Origin: Paenibacillus sp. 453mf
GTDB taxonomy: Bacteria; Bacillota; Bacilli; Paenibacillales; Paenibacillaceae
Assembly: GCF_900116105.1 (NCBI RefSeq)
Contig: NZ_FPAC01000001.1
Location: forward strand, 1,974,862 to 2,038,861
Direction: 5' to 3'
Length of the DNA stretch: 64,000 nucleotides
In this document: positions 1 to 9,327 of the stretch, in pieces
Layout of the letters: every line of letters begins with the position of its first letter
Numbering within the stretch: the stretch's first letter is position 1
Position numbers and translations under genes: made by a program
The notes under the pieces: generated by a model
Databases searched by the model: none
What the model was told of the DNA's origin: nothing
What the model saw: only the letters and a program-made list of their open reading frames with translations

Positions 1-421
1 CAAACATCGTTTCGCAGTCCTTCACATCCCGGAAGCCGATAACTCCTTCCTTATCTGCCCCAGGCAGTGGAAGAATGAAGGCTTTAGATCCTGTAGCAAA
101 AATAAGCTGATCATATGACGCCTCTGCTCCTGATGCGGAAGTTACTGTCTTTTTCATCGTATTCACTTCAATTACAGGATCGCCTGTATATAGGCGGATA
201 TGATGTTCCTCATACCAAGACCATTCATTAATAATAATGTCATCTACAGAGGTTCCACCTGCAAGTACTGAAGATAACATGATTCTATTGTAATTCGGAT
301 AAGGTTCCTCCCCGAAGACTGTAATCTCATATTTCTCCGGCGCAAGCTTGAGCAGATGCTCAATGGTTCGAATACCTGCCATCCCGTTTCCGATAAGTAC
401 TAATTTGCTGCGTTCAGACAT
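1..421 (-). CDS. nirB: Nitrite reductase [NAD(P)H] large subunit, N-terminal part (runs off the window)
   Basis: Only about 140 N-terminal residues are present; the 3' end lies before base 1. The protein begins MSERSKLVLIGNGMAG, an FAD/NAD(P)-binding Rossmann start, and continues with the FGEEPYPNYNRIMLS segment and the FATGSKAFILPLPGADKEG segment, an arrangement I recognise from the NirB/NasD flavoprotein domain. NirB transfers electrons from NAD(P)H via FAD, an Fe-S cluster and siroheme to reduce nitrite to ammonium in the cytoplasm. The ATG follows a GGGAGAGG ribosome site. Upstream lies an ANTAR-type RNA leader with an overlapping terminator, so expression is probably set by antitermination. 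The siroheme domain cannot be seen here, so another pyridine nucleotide-disulfide oxidoreductase is possible. Confidence 0.75.
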   Translation of the reverse strand, partial: MSERSKLVLIGNGMAGIRTIEHLLKLAPEKYEITVFGEEPYPNYNRIMLSSVLAGGTSVDDIIINEWSWYEEHHIRLYTGDPVIEVNTMKKTVTSASGAEASYDQLIFATGSKAFILPLPGADKEGVIGFRDVKDCETMF

Positions 422-471
422 ATTGTACCTCTCCCTTCCGAAATCCCTCTCTTTATGAACAAAAAATGAAT

Positions 472-537
472 AAAAAAAGCCTGCCGCGCTGTATCAGTGA
501 ACACAGTTGTTCCCTGAATTTAAGCGAGGTCAGGCTT
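472..537 (-). terminator. Attenuator terminator in front of nirB
   Basis: On the minus strand AAGCCTGACCTCGC pairs with GCGCGGCAGGCTT (one bulge, one mismatch) and is followed by a run of seven T. It ends about 50 bases before the nirB ATG, so it lies inside the transcribed leader rather than after a gene. Its 5' arm overlaps P2 of the ANTAR RNA. The internal sequence can form a further small hairpin (CAGGGAAC/GTTCACTG). Confidence 0.72.
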
Positions 538-573
538 CGTTGCCATTCCTAGACGAATACGCCATTGTATTCG
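527..573 (-). promoter_or_regulatory. ANTAR target RNA: tandem hexaloop hairpins P1 and P2 in the nirB leader
   Basis: Read on the minus strand, P1 (554-573) is a 7-bp stem CGAATAC/GTATTCG closing the six-base loop AATGGC. P2 (527-550) has stem GGC/GCC closing the loop AACGAA, a 3x3 internal loop and a second AGG/CCT helix. Both loops carry A at position 1 and G at position 4, the known signature of RNA bound by ANTAR-domain proteins. The 3' arm of P2 shares bases with the 5' arm of the terminator at 472-537, so the two structures exclude each other. The ANTAR protein gene starts 270 bases away on the other strand. Confidence 0.72.
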
Positions 574-843
574 AAGACGTTTATAAATTTGATGTTATTA
601 CTATAATTTGTTTTTTATTTTATGTCAATATACTTTACGCAATGATCCATATTACATTAATATATACGAATATCAAACCGAATCGACGTAAGGTTATCTC
701 ACAATTTTCATGATACAGTGCGATTTTTCACAAAATAAGAATTGCTTTTTGGAAACAAACAAGAGAAAATAAACAAAATGATGAAACGGAACCAGTTCAT
801 GGTATTACGATTTTTCAACATATAAGGGGGTGCCTAGGCTTCC

Positions 844-1431
844 ATGCGTTCTTTATTACTTGTAGAAACCCATGTCCAAGATGCCCGCCTGTCAGAAGAG
901 CATACTCGTCCCGAATCCCTGCTGGAGTCAAGTGGCTATCTTGTTCTCGCTGCGGGTAATGAAGCCGACATCCATACTCATATATCCAGAGCAGAAGCAG
1001 CCGTATTGCACCTGCCTGTATACGAGATTGAGTCGTGGAGTGAGAAGCTCATTCAAATTAAACCACTGCCTCTCTTGTGGTGGTGTAGCTCCGATGCCGC
1101 TAGTGCTTCCATTACTTCCTGTGAAGTCGAGGCGCCGATCGATGGAATATTGACTCCTACCATGAAGGAGCATGAGCTCGATTGGACGCTGCATTTTAGC
1201 GAGAAGCGCTTTTTCGAAAGACAAGAATGGGCAAGTGAACGCAAACAACTGCTCGCTAGGATCGAAGATCGTAAATGGATTGACATGGCAAAAGGAATCC
1301 TCAGTGATATTAATCGGATAAGTGAATCTGAAGCTTATGACCTGCTCCGCAAAAAGGCGATGAATGAACGTAAACGGATCGTTGACGTCGCTATCTCCAT
1401 CGTAAAAGCTCATCAAATGCTTAAAGCTTAA
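844..1431 (+). CDS. ANTAR-domain antitermination regulator with degenerate receiver domain (NasT/NasR-like)
   Basis: The last 60 or so residues are an ANTAR RNA-binding domain: a coiled-coil helix (ERKQLLARIEDRKW), then MAKGILSD, the SESEAYDLLRKKAM helix and VDVAISIVKAH. The N-terminal 120 residues keep receiver-like spacing, but the acidic pocket reads LLLVETH and the usual phospho-acceptor Asp position reads VLHLP, so phosphorylation is unlikely. ANTAR proteins bind two-hexaloop RNAs and stop terminator formation, and such an RNA sits upstream of the divergent nirB. No NasS-like nitrate sensor is present; the next gene, 21 bases downstream, is a TrpD2-like protein. Target assignment to nirB is inference from proximity and RNA structure. 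The ribosome site (GGGGGTG) is only moderate. Confidence 0.85.
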   Translation: MRSLLLVETHVQDARLSEEHTRPESLLESSGYLVLAAGNEADIHTHISRAEAAVLHLPVYEIESWSEKLIQIKPLPLLWWCSSDAASASITSCEVEAPIDGILTPTMKEHELDWTLHFSEKRFFERQEWASERKQLLARIEDRKWIDMAKGILSDINRISESEAYDLLRKKAMNERKRIVDVAISIVKAHQMLKA

Positions 1432-1452
1432 GCTTCGTAAGGAGGTAACCCT

Positions 1453-2514
1453 ATGAATATGAACCATTTTCTTAAAGAAGTGGGTAGAGGTAAAAGAGGC
1501 TCTCGTGATCTAACTTATGAGGAAGCTGCGGAATGTGCAGAGTTAATCTTGTCACAAATAGCAACTCCGGTTCAGATCGGTGCATTTCTTGCATCTGCAA
1601 GACTCAAAATGGAAAGTACGGATGAAATAAAAGCATTCGTTGACATCTGTCGTAAATATGCAAACCGCTCCTACTCCCATGAAGGCATTGATTTTGCCGG
1701 ACCTTATGATGGACGTAGCAATTCTTATTACGCTTCACTAGCCGCGGCGTTTGTCGTTGCAGCTGCCGGTGTAAAAGTAACGCTGCATGGCTCTGAGCCG
1801 CTTCCTCCCAAATGGGGAGTAACCTATCCGGTATTGTTCAGAGCTCTCGGTATCAACACGGAAGCTGCTGATGACGATAACTGCCACCTTGCAGCAGAAG
1901 CCAGCGGCGTACGCTTCATACAGGCAGAACGGTATAGCGGTAAGCTGAGTGGGCTCCGTCAGCTCCGTGAGGAGATGGGACTGCGCACGATATTCAATAC
2001 CGCGGAGAAACTGATCGATTACAGCCACTCCCCTTATCTCGTGTTTGGCATCTTCCATAATACCGTCTTTGAGAAAACTGCCAAAGTGCTGACAGATCTG
2101 AACTACCGTCGTGCAATGATCATTCAGGGCTCGGAAGGCTCCGAAGACCTGCATATCCATAGACCCACAAGGACTTACCTGGTCGAAAATGGTCAGACCA
2201 CATTGCAAGTACTGGATCCCGAAATGTACGATATTGATTCTTATGTTCCTGATATCCAATGGACGGCAGCCAAGCAGGCTGAAGTCACCCTTGAAGTTCT
2301 GCAGGGCAAAGGGATGATGCCGTTTATGAATCAAGTCATCTTCAATGCAGCTGTCCGGTTATATGTCGCAGAGCATGCACCTTCGATCGAGGAAGGTATA
2401 TATATCAGTAAATCACTGCTCGAGAATGGGGCAGCCTGGAATACGTATCAATTGTTCCGTGAGCATATCATCCCGAACCCGGAGCCAGCGAGTGTCGTGA
2501 CGGAGTTGAATTAA
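1453..2514 (+). CDS. TrpD2-like protein of the anthranilate phosphoribosyltransferase fold (YbiB type)
   Basis: 353 residues. The N-terminal helical domain (LTYEEAAECAELILSQIATP) and later blocks such as KWGVTYPVLFRALGI, LGLRTIFNTAEKL-like and RRAMIIQGSEGSEDLH correspond to the TrpD/thymidine-phosphorylase fold. The glycine-rich phosphoribosyl loop is altered (FAGPYDGRSNSYYAS instead of a GTGG-type loop), which argues against true tryptophan synthesis, and there are no trp genes nearby. Members of the TrpD2/YbiB group are known to bind nucleic acid. An AAGGAGGT site precedes the ATG, and the gene is probably cotranscribed with the ANTAR regulator. A role as partner or effector sensor for that regulator is my inference. 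A convergent terminator follows. Confidence 0.8.
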   Translation: MNMNHFLKEVGRGKRGSRDLTYEEAAECAELILSQIATPVQIGAFLASARLKMESTDEIKAFVDICRKYANRSYSHEGIDFAGPYDGRSNSYYASLAAAFVVAAAGVKVTLHGSEPLPPKWGVTYPVLFRALGINTEAADDDNCHLAAEASGVRFIQAERYSGKLSGLRQLREEMGLRTIFNTAEKLIDYSHSPYLVFGIFHNTVFEKTAKVLTDLNYRRAMIIQGSEGSEDLHIHRPTRTYLVENGQTTLQVLDPEMYDIDSYVPDIQWTAAKQAEVTLEVLQGKGMMPFMNQVIFNAAVRLYVAEHAPSIEEGIYISKSLLENGAAWNTYQLFREHIIPNPEPASVVTELN

Positions 2515-2589
2515 CATCGGCGTGTTAACACTACTTATCTATGTTTAGAATAATCCTAACTCAATGATAGAGGATCAAGACGAACAAGG

Positions 2590-2634
2590 AACAAGCCCTC
2601 TCTCCAGACGCACTGGAGAAAGGGCTTGTTTTAT
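2590..2634. terminator. Terminator between convergent genes, likely bidirectional
   Basis: AACAAGCCCT/AGGGCTTGTT plus the inner CTCCAG/CTGGAG arms form a long hairpin with a 5-base loop, followed on the plus strand by TTTTATT. It ends the ANTAR-TrpD2 operon and probably also the leftward mannosidase transcript. Confidence 0.85.
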
Positions 2635-2709
2635 TCCATGCAGGTTTCTATTTATCATCATAATGGACTCAGATTAATGCTTCTATAAAGTACATAACAT
2701 TTAATGAGA

Positions 2710-5226
2710 TCAATCGTTAAGAGCACTTACACTAAGCTTTGACCAAGGCAAGGCTTCTCCATGGCGATGAGCTATGGATACCACTTTGTGCTCACCAGGA
2801 AGCAGATCAAAGTAGTTGTCACTGAATTTGACATTCCCCAGAGGCAGATCTAGCTTTACGAATCGAGCCAAATGATCCACAGCAGTAATTGTTACCGTGC
2901 TAATAATCTCATCCACCTGAACGCGAAGCTGCGCCTCTTCCAAACGAAGATCCTTCGGATCTCTTAAATAGTAACGGTTAGCAGGAGCTTGTATCTCTCT
3001 GGATGACAGCTCTACCATTACCTCTTCCGGACCGAATCCCTGCAGGATTTCCGCTTCATCAAGCTCAGCATACATTGTCGACGAGATCGGATCGGCCTGC
3101 GCCTCATAAGTACCTGAGTATACAACCTCTCCATCAAAAGTATACACCTTCAGGTCGATAACACCATTCACCGAATGAGGTGTATCATTAACAAGCCATA
3201 AACGAAGCGGTTCACCGGGTTCATATTCTACAGACAATAGCAGAGGGTGAAAGAATCGTTTACCGTAGTAGTACGAGGCTTTCGGAAGCAGCTCATAATC
3301 AATCATCGCCCAGCTCGTACCCGGCCAGCTATCATTTAACTGCCAGACAAGCGCACCACTGTTGCGGTCGTTATTTCGTCTAAAGTGTTCGATCCCATAT
3401 TTCAGCCCTTCGGCCTGTGTGAGCATAGAGAAATTCATATACTCTTCAATATTGGACGGAATGCCTGTATAGCCTTCCATCAGCAATATCCCCTTCTGAT
3501 GATTGGTGTCCTTGTTCCGGTAAGCCATTTCCTGGCTCCCCCAATAGAACTGGCCTGCAGGTATATTTTTCTCAAGTGTATACCGATTGGCTGAGGCATG
3601 CATACCAAATTCACTGCTGAACAGCGCATCATCATGCTTATAATTTTTGAAGGTTACACCTTGAATGCTGTAATCCAGCACCGGCTCTTCCCCTTGCTTT
3701 CTTGGATAGACTGAGCCGTGCCATACCTGCCAGTTATGCCGATCTCCTGTGGCGGGATCATTCGCATCCTGCTCTTCCTCAGCACCATAAGGTGACGAAG
3801 GCCAATAGGGGCGTGCCGGGTCAAGCTCCTCAAGCACTTCAGGAATGAGCTCATGATAGATGCTCGCCCCGTAGAAAGGACTCCTGATATCACCACTTGA
3901 CGTCTTCATGTCATACAGCCAATCAATCTCATTATTCCCACACCACAATGCTAGAGATGGATGATTACGCAGCCGCAGAACATTATCAACCACTTCACGT
4001 CTCACATTATCCATAATATCCCGGTTAAAATCAGGGAACAGTGCATTGGCAAAAGCGAAATCCTGCCATACCAGTATTCCCCTGCGGTCACACGCCTCAT
4101 AGAAAACGTCCTTCTCGTAAATGCCGCCTGCCCATACACGCAGCATATTCATCTGCCCCTCTGCCGCGAGATCAATCAGATCACGGTACTTCTGATCCGG
4201 AATCGATCCGATCAGATGATCGGCTGGAATCCAGTTGCCCCCCTTGGCGTAGACTTTGACTCCATTTAATATAAATGCAAACGAATTTCTCCCCTTCGAG
4301 TCCTTCAGGGCAAGCTCAAGAGTTCGAATACCCAAGGATTCTTCGTAAGCATCAAGCAAGTCATCTCCCTCAAACAGCTTAACCTCAAGCCTGTACAAAT
4401 ACGGCTCTCCCAAATCATGAGTCCACCACAGCTTCGGTGAAGAAATATCGAGCTTGAAGTCTACACCCGCTTGTTCGACTGGCTGCTAAGCTGCAGCAGC
4501 AATTCTGCCATCATGCTCTACTATATTTATAGAAAGGCGATAATTCGCCGGTTTGACATATCTTTTAATTGCTGCTGTCACATGAACTACTGCCTTTGTT
4601 TCCGATAGAACTGCGGTCACAGACGCGATATGTTCAATTTTGGCGTGACGGTATTGCTTCACACGGACTTTACCCCATACACCGACAGTAACCATTCGGG
4701 GGCCCCAGTCCCAGCCAAAATTCATTGCTGCCTTCCGAATCCATGGACGTTCTTTGGTATAGGAAGACCAATCAAACAATTCCTTGTCCTTGTTATGCAG
4801 TGACAGCGGATCAAACTTAATAGCTATTGAATTCCAGCCTTTACGGGCAATTCGAGTAATGTCAAAATGATGCGACATCAGCATATTGTCCGTCTTGCCG
4901 ATCTCATGTCCATTCACATAGATGGTCGCGAAAGTGTCTAACCCTTCAAAATGCAGCTCGGTCTTCTCTCCTGCCTCACTGACTTGATCCAATGTGAACG
5001 TTGTTCGGTACCACCATTCTTTTTGCTCAATCCACCGGCTCTTGATGTCATTATGACCGTAATACGGCGGATCGATGATTCCCCGTTCCACTAGAGCCGT
5101 ATGAACATCTCCCGGTACGCTGGCTCCGATCCAGAATCGATCATCAAATCCCGGGGCAGCAAGCTCAAGCGGATTCTTCTCCCCTACGTCAAAATGCATC
5201 AGCTTCCATATACCTGACAGTTCCAT
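2710..5226 (-). pseudogene. GH2 beta-mannosidase interrupted by one in-frame TAG codon
   Basis: Codons before and after the TAG at 4486-4488 are in the same frame. Without it the gene would encode 838 residues, normal for a glycoside hydrolase family 2 beta-mannosidase. The first 246 residues hold the sugar-binding domain (ELSGIWKLMHFDVGEKNPL, WWYRTTF, NFGWDWGPR). Downstream the catalytic barrel keeps NWIPAD, the acid/base Glu433 in WCGNNEID and the nucleophile Glu539 in FSSEFGM. The reading frame is otherwise intact and continues straight through with QPVEQAGVDFKLD. The enzyme would release mannose from imported beta-1,4-manno-oligosaccharides in the cytoplasm, which fits the transporter upstream. 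Recent nonsense mutation, sequencing error or amber readthrough all remain possible. A cre site lies 107 bases upstream of the start. Confidence 0.85.
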
Positions 5227-5332
5227 CCCCAGTATGCCACTCCTTCTAACTCCTTGTATGTACGTGATCAGTCTGCTAAATCTGTTGTTTCATTCATCTC
5301 TATCTGTTAGTGTACAATGGCATCCTATATAA

Positions 5333-5346
5333 TGGAAGCGTTATCA
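5333..5346. promoter_or_regulatory. cre site (CcpA operator) upstream of the beta-mannosidase
   Basis: TGGAAGCGTTATCA matches the catabolite-response consensus TGWAANCGNTNWCA at 13 of 14 positions. It lies between the terminator of the transporter operon and the mannosidase start, where the mannosidase promoter must be. This suggests glucose repression. Confidence 0.7.
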
Positions 5347-5603
5347 GTGAAAATGGTCGTGAACGACTACAACCATACACTCAAAAAAAAGCACCCCTTG
5401 ATTCAAGTGCCCATGTCAATACCACACTAAAAATTATGAACATTATTAATTTTACTATTTATGAACTACGTTTTTGTCGAAACGATGGTTGGTTGTCCAA
5501 ACACCGGCTTATACGATAGGATTGGATTCATGCTGCAGGCAGCGCCTTACAACCTGAATTTTGATTTCATAAGGAATCGGGCTTCTTTTGGACATAACAA
5601 ACA

Positions 5604-5659
5604 CTCCCATCATGGTAGAAGTAGAGTTTTGTTTTTTCTACTGTCTACTATGATGGGAG
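5604..5659 (-). terminator. Terminator of the sugar-transporter operon
   Basis: CTCCCATCAT pairs with ATGATGGGAG and the stem continues through GTAG/CTAC segments. On the minus strand it is followed by TGTTTGTT, a weak T-run. It lies 56 bases past the end of the binding-protein gene, so the mannosidase gene appears to need its own promoter. The rest of 5227-5714 holds only the cre site and no convincing gene. Confidence 0.7.
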
Positions 5660-5714
5660 CATATCAGATCGAATACTGTTCTCTACTACAATATGCTCTA
5701 ATTACATTATCCTC

Positions 5715-7274
5715 TTACTTCTTCGCCAAAAATGCATCAAGCTGCTTCTGCTTCTCAGCTATAATCTTATCAATACCCGCAGCCTTCAGCTTCTCCGCGT
5801 ACTTTGGAATCATTTCATTCGGATCCACGGCACCGGAGGTTAAGGCAGGCTTAAACTGCTTGTTAACATTGTTGACAGCTGCAATCTCGTTCTTGACCGG
5901 CTGGCTGTTGAACGTGAATCCAAGCGCAGGAGATTTCACACCTCTGGCATTAAAATCTTTGAATTTATCCCATTTTTCTGGATCTTCATTATCCCATAAG
6001 TAGTTTAGAAACTGATTACCAAGCTGCCACTGGGCACCAGGATTATAGGTCCGGTTATTCGGATCGGTTCCGTCAGGAAGACTGATAATGTTATCACTGC
6101 CTTCTTTTTTCACATAATGTTTGCCTTCTATTCCGAAATTAAGCAGATTGTTTACAACCGGGTCCGAGTGGAGCAAATTAATGACCTGCATGGCTTTCTC
6201 CGGATTCTCAGAAGTGCGGGATATGGCAAGCATAGCTCCTGACGTGTCACCTGTCGTTATAGTCGGCTGTGTCATCTCAATCTGAGTCAGCGGAAATCCG
6301 ACATAGCTTTCTTCTTCCTTGTCCTTGCCCGGCTTCATCCCGTCTGTCCACATAAACACTTTCCCTGCCTTGGCCTGATCCTTAGGGAAGACGGTTGAAG
6401 TCGCTGCATCACTATTAATGTAGCCGGCCTCATACCATTTGCGTGCAAGAGCTGCCGCTTCTTTGAATTCCGGTGTTTCTACTTCATTCAGCACCGATGT
6501 TTCGGAACCCATCTTGCGTACAACACCCGGTACGGAAGCATCGCCAAGATAGTCCCAATCCAGATTATCGAGCAGACCATTTCCTGTAGAGTTGGACATA
6601 TAGAATGGGGTCACACCCGGCTCATTCTCTTTAATCGTCTTAAGCAGCGGCTCCAGATCTGCCCAGGTCTTCACATTACTTATGTCCAGTTTATATTTCT
6701 CCAGCAGGTCCTTTCTAACAAGAACACCACGGGTAGCTGCCAGCTCTTTGTTACTAGGAACACCGTAATTCTTCCCATCGACTTGAGAGCCTTCGAGAAA
6801 GGCAGGATCCAGATTTTTGACAATGTCCTGCCCATGAGATTCCAGAAGATCGTTCAGCGGCAGGAATGCACTCTTCGCCACGTTTACGGTGTAATTCTGC
6901 CATGCTGCCGTAAAGATAATATCCGATTTCTCACCTGACGAGATCATGAGGTTCAGCTTGTTATCCCACTGCCCCCAGTCGATTGCATTAATCTTCAATG
7001 TTGCGCCAATCTTCGGCTCCATATACTTATTGATCTCTGCTTCCACAAGTGCAACGTCCTTCTGAGGTGTTCCTGGGTAGAATAGAGAGACTTCATAAGG
7101 TTTCTCTGCTTTCCCTCCCGAATCTGTAGCTCCACTGGTTCCCGTGCTGCTGCTCGTAGGCTCGGCTTCTCCTCCTCCACAAGCACTGAGCACCATGACG
7201 AAGGTTAGGATTGCAGCAAGAAATAAAGGCTTTCTTCTAACGCGTGTCCCCCGAATCCTTCTCTGTTGATTCAT
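5715..7274 (-). CDS. Extracellular sugar-binding lipoprotein of an LplA/LipO-type ABC importer
   Basis: About 519 residues. A basic N-terminus and hydrophobic stretch end in the lipobox VLSAC followed by GGGEAE and a Ser/Thr/Gly-rich linker, as in lipid-anchored binding proteins. The body is a family 1 solute-binding fold similar to B. subtilis LplA/YtcQ, with segments such as LFYPGTPQKD, DWGQWDNKLNLMISSGEKSDI and GVPSNKE. It would capture oligosaccharides outside the membrane and pass them to the two permeases encoded directly upstream. No ATPase gene is present, so the shared MsmX-type ATPase elsewhere in the genome is presumably used, as known for this class. The ATG at 7274 is nine bases from GGAGG; the ATG two codons earlier (7280) is only three bases away and is less likely. 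Confidence 0.9.
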   Translation of the reverse strand: MNQQRRIRGTRVRRKPLFLAAILTFVMVLSACGGGEAEPTSSSTGTSGATDSGGKAEKPYEVSLFYPGTPQKDVALVEAEINKYMEPKIGATLKINAIDWGQWDNKLNLMISSGEKSDIIFTAAWQNYTVNVAKSAFLPLNDLLESHGQDIVKNLDPAFLEGSQVDGKNYGVPSNKELAATRGVLVRKDLLEKYKLDISNVKTWADLEPLLKTIKENEPGVTPFYMSNSTGNGLLDNLDWDYLGDASVPGVVRKMGSETSVLNEVETPEFKEAAALARKWYEAGYINSDAATSTVFPKDQAKAGKVFMWTDGMKPGKDKEEESYVGFPLTQIEMTQPTITTGDTSGAMLAISRTSENPEKAMQVINLLHSDPVVNNLLNFGIEGKHYVKKEGSDNIISLPDGTDPNNRTYNPGAQWQLGNQFLNYLWDNEDPEKWDKFKDFNARGVKSPALGFTFNSQPVKNEIAAVNNVNKQFKPALTSGAVDPNEMIPKYAEKLKAAGIDKIIAEKQKQLDAFLAKK

Positions 7275-7315
7275 TTGCATAGACCTCCCAAATAATGGAA
7301 TATGAACATATGAAA

Positions 7316-8224
7316 CTAGCCTTTCACAGCTCCTACGGTCAGCCCCTTGATGAAATAACGCTGGAAGAAGGGATAGGCGAGCACAATCGGCCCAATCCCC
7401 ACGACCGCCATAGCCATCTGCAGCGTTTTGTTCGGCAGATCCAGCATCCCGCCTTGTGAAGAGATCTGCGAAGCGACGTTGGAGTTGCTCGTTAAATACT
7501 GAATATCGAGCAGGGTCCGGTACATCAAATATTGCAGACTGATCGTTTTGTTATCCGAAATAAAGATCATGCTCAAATACCAGTCATTCCAATAATTCAG
7601 TGTGCTGAACAGCGCTACCGTTGCAAGGACGGGTAATGATAATGGCAGTACAATTCTGATAAATGTCCTCAGCTCTCCGGCTCCATCTACTCTTGCTGAT
7701 TCGAGAATGGAGACAGGGATGGAATTGGCGAAGAAGGTCCGCATAACAAGTACGAAGAAAGGTGACATCAGCATCGGCATGATCAGAACCCATAACGTAT
7801 TTTTCAAATCAAGCAGATTGACATAGACGAGATACCAAGGGACAAGACCGCCATTAAACAGCATGGTGAAAAATATGAAGAAGGCGAAAAAACCTTTGTA
7901 TGGCAAATCCCGTCTGGACAGCGGATACGCGTAAAATGCGGTCAGTGCCACACTGATTACGGTTCCAACAACGGTAACGAAGATGGATACGCCGTAAGAG
8001 CGAACAATTTGCTCCATATCCTTGAACAAGAAGTCATAGGCGCTGATACTAAACTGCTCGGGAATGAACTTATATCCGTTTGCGATGACCGTCGTTTCAT
8101 CTGAGAGGGAAATGGACAGTACAAGCACAAGCGGCAGAATGCATATAGCGGCATAGAAGATAAAAAAAGCATGTATAACCATCTTTGATCTACCCGATAT
8201 ATGCAGCGCTTTACTGGAACTCAT
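7316..8224 (-). CDS. ABC sugar permease, LplC/CUT1-type inner-membrane subunit
   Basis: 302 residues with about six membrane helices. The EAA loop, the contact site for the ATPase, reads ESARVDGAGELRTFIRIVLPLSLP. The C-terminus RYFIKGLTVGAVKG is the usual end of LplC/YtcP-type permeases. It lies between the partner permease and the binding protein, about 20-40 bases from each, in one leftward operon. The substrate is inferred from the downstream beta-mannosidase. Confidence 0.93.
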   Translation of the reverse strand: MSSSKALHISGRSKMVIHAFFIFYAAICILPLVLVLSISLSDETTVIANGYKFIPEQFSISAYDFLFKDMEQIVRSYGVSIFVTVVGTVISVALTAFYAYPLSRRDLPYKGFFAFFIFFTMLFNGGLVPWYLVYVNLLDLKNTLWVLIMPMLMSPFFVLVMRTFFANSIPVSILESARVDGAGELRTFIRIVLPLSLPVLATVALFSTLNYWNDWYLSMIFISDNKTISLQYLMYRTLLDIQYLTSNSNVASQISSQGGMLDLPNKTLQMAMAVVGIGPIVLAYPFFQRYFIKGLTVGAVKG

Positions 8225-8245
8225 ATCAGGAACTCTCCTCCTTGA

Positions 8246-9184
8246 TTAAAATAGTGCGTTATCTTTATCGATCCTGCGGACGATGGAATTGGACACCAAT
8301 ACAAGCACAAATCCAACCACAGCCTGGTATAGCCCTGCAGCTGAGGACATGCCGATGTCTCCACCAATCAGGAACGTACGGTATACATACGTATCAAGCA
8401 CGTTAGTTACCGGGAACAGCGCACCGGATTCAAGCGGGACCTGATAGAACAGCCCGAAATCTGCATAGAATATTCGTCCGATCTGAAGCAGTGTCATTAC
8501 AATCATCAGCGGATAGAGGAAGGGGACAGTTATATACCACACTTGACTCCATTTACCCGCGCCATCCAGCACCGCAGCCTCATAATACTCTTCATCAATG
8601 CCAATTACCGCTGCCAGATAAATGACCACATAATAACCAATGTTCTTCCAGGTATTGACGAAGGGCAGAATGTACGGCCAGTATTCCGTCTCCGTATACC
8701 AATCAATCGGCTCCTTCCCGAATAGCGGCAGGAAGCTGGTGTTCATAAAGCCCGAATCTTTCCCCAAGAAGGCAAGCACTAGATAACTTACGACGATCAT
8801 GGACAGGAAGTAGGGAAGCAGCATGACGGATTGATAAAATTTGGATGAGAATCTTCCCTTCACTTCACTGAGCAGTATTGCTAGACCTGCACCGAGCACC
8901 AGATTAAGAAGTATGAATACCACGTTGTAGGCCAGCGTATTACGTGTAATCTCCCATGCGTCCGAGGTTCCGAACAAATACTTGAAATTGTCCAGTCCCG
9001 CCCACGGACTCCCCAAAATTCCATCCGCGTAGTTGACGTTCTTGAATGCAATAATAACCCCAAACATCGGCAAGTAATTGTTGATGAGCAAAAATATGAC
9101 ACCCGGCAAAAACATAAGGTACAGCACCTTGTATTTCTTAAGGTTGTACAGTATGGTCCTTTTTTTCTTTACTGTGTTCGGCAT
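8246..9184 (-). CDS. ABC sugar permease, LplB/CUT1-type inner-membrane subunit
   Basis: 312 residues, about six membrane helices. A positively charged N-terminus precedes YLMFLPGVIFLLINNYLPMFG, which is typical of LplB. The EAA loop reads EAAVLDGAGKWSQVWYITVPFL. First gene of the transporter operon. Upstream on the minus strand there is a TATAAT-like box (9248-9253) with no matching -35, as expected for a promoter that needs an activator. The YesN-like regulator encoded next door is the obvious candidate. Confidence 0.93.
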   Translation of the reverse strand: MPNTVKKKRTILYNLKKYKVLYLMFLPGVIFLLINNYLPMFGVIIAFKNVNYADGILGSPWAGLDNFKYLFGTSDAWEITRNTLAYNVVFILLNLVLGAGLAILLSEVKGRFSSKFYQSVMLLPYFLSMIVVSYLVLAFLGKDSGFMNTSFLPLFGKEPIDWYTETEYWPYILPFVNTWKNIGYYVVIYLAAVIGIDEEYYEAAVLDGAGKWSQVWYITVPFLYPLMIVMTLLQIGRIFYADFGLFYQVPLESGALFPVTNVLDTYVYRTFLIGGDIGMSSAAGLYQAVVGFVLVLVSNSIVRRIDKDNALF

Positions 9185-9327
9185 AGCTTACGTTCGACTC
9201 CCCCTTCTCATATGCTTCACAGTCCCTCCTACTGCAGCGGTAGCTTTATTATAAGAAGGAGAGGGTTCTGCCGAATATCAGGTCTCGTAACCCTTGGTAT
9301 GTGTTTTAATGACATCAGCGATTGATA

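Noticed and set aside
507..713. Rightward 68-codon frame in the nirB leader
   Set aside because: It lies antisense to the ANTAR RNA and terminator, has no ribosome site and no recognisable domain.
928..1467. Long leftward frame opposite the ANTAR gene
   Set aside because: It is the antisense shadow of a gene with clear ANTAR motifs; its own sequence has no domain.
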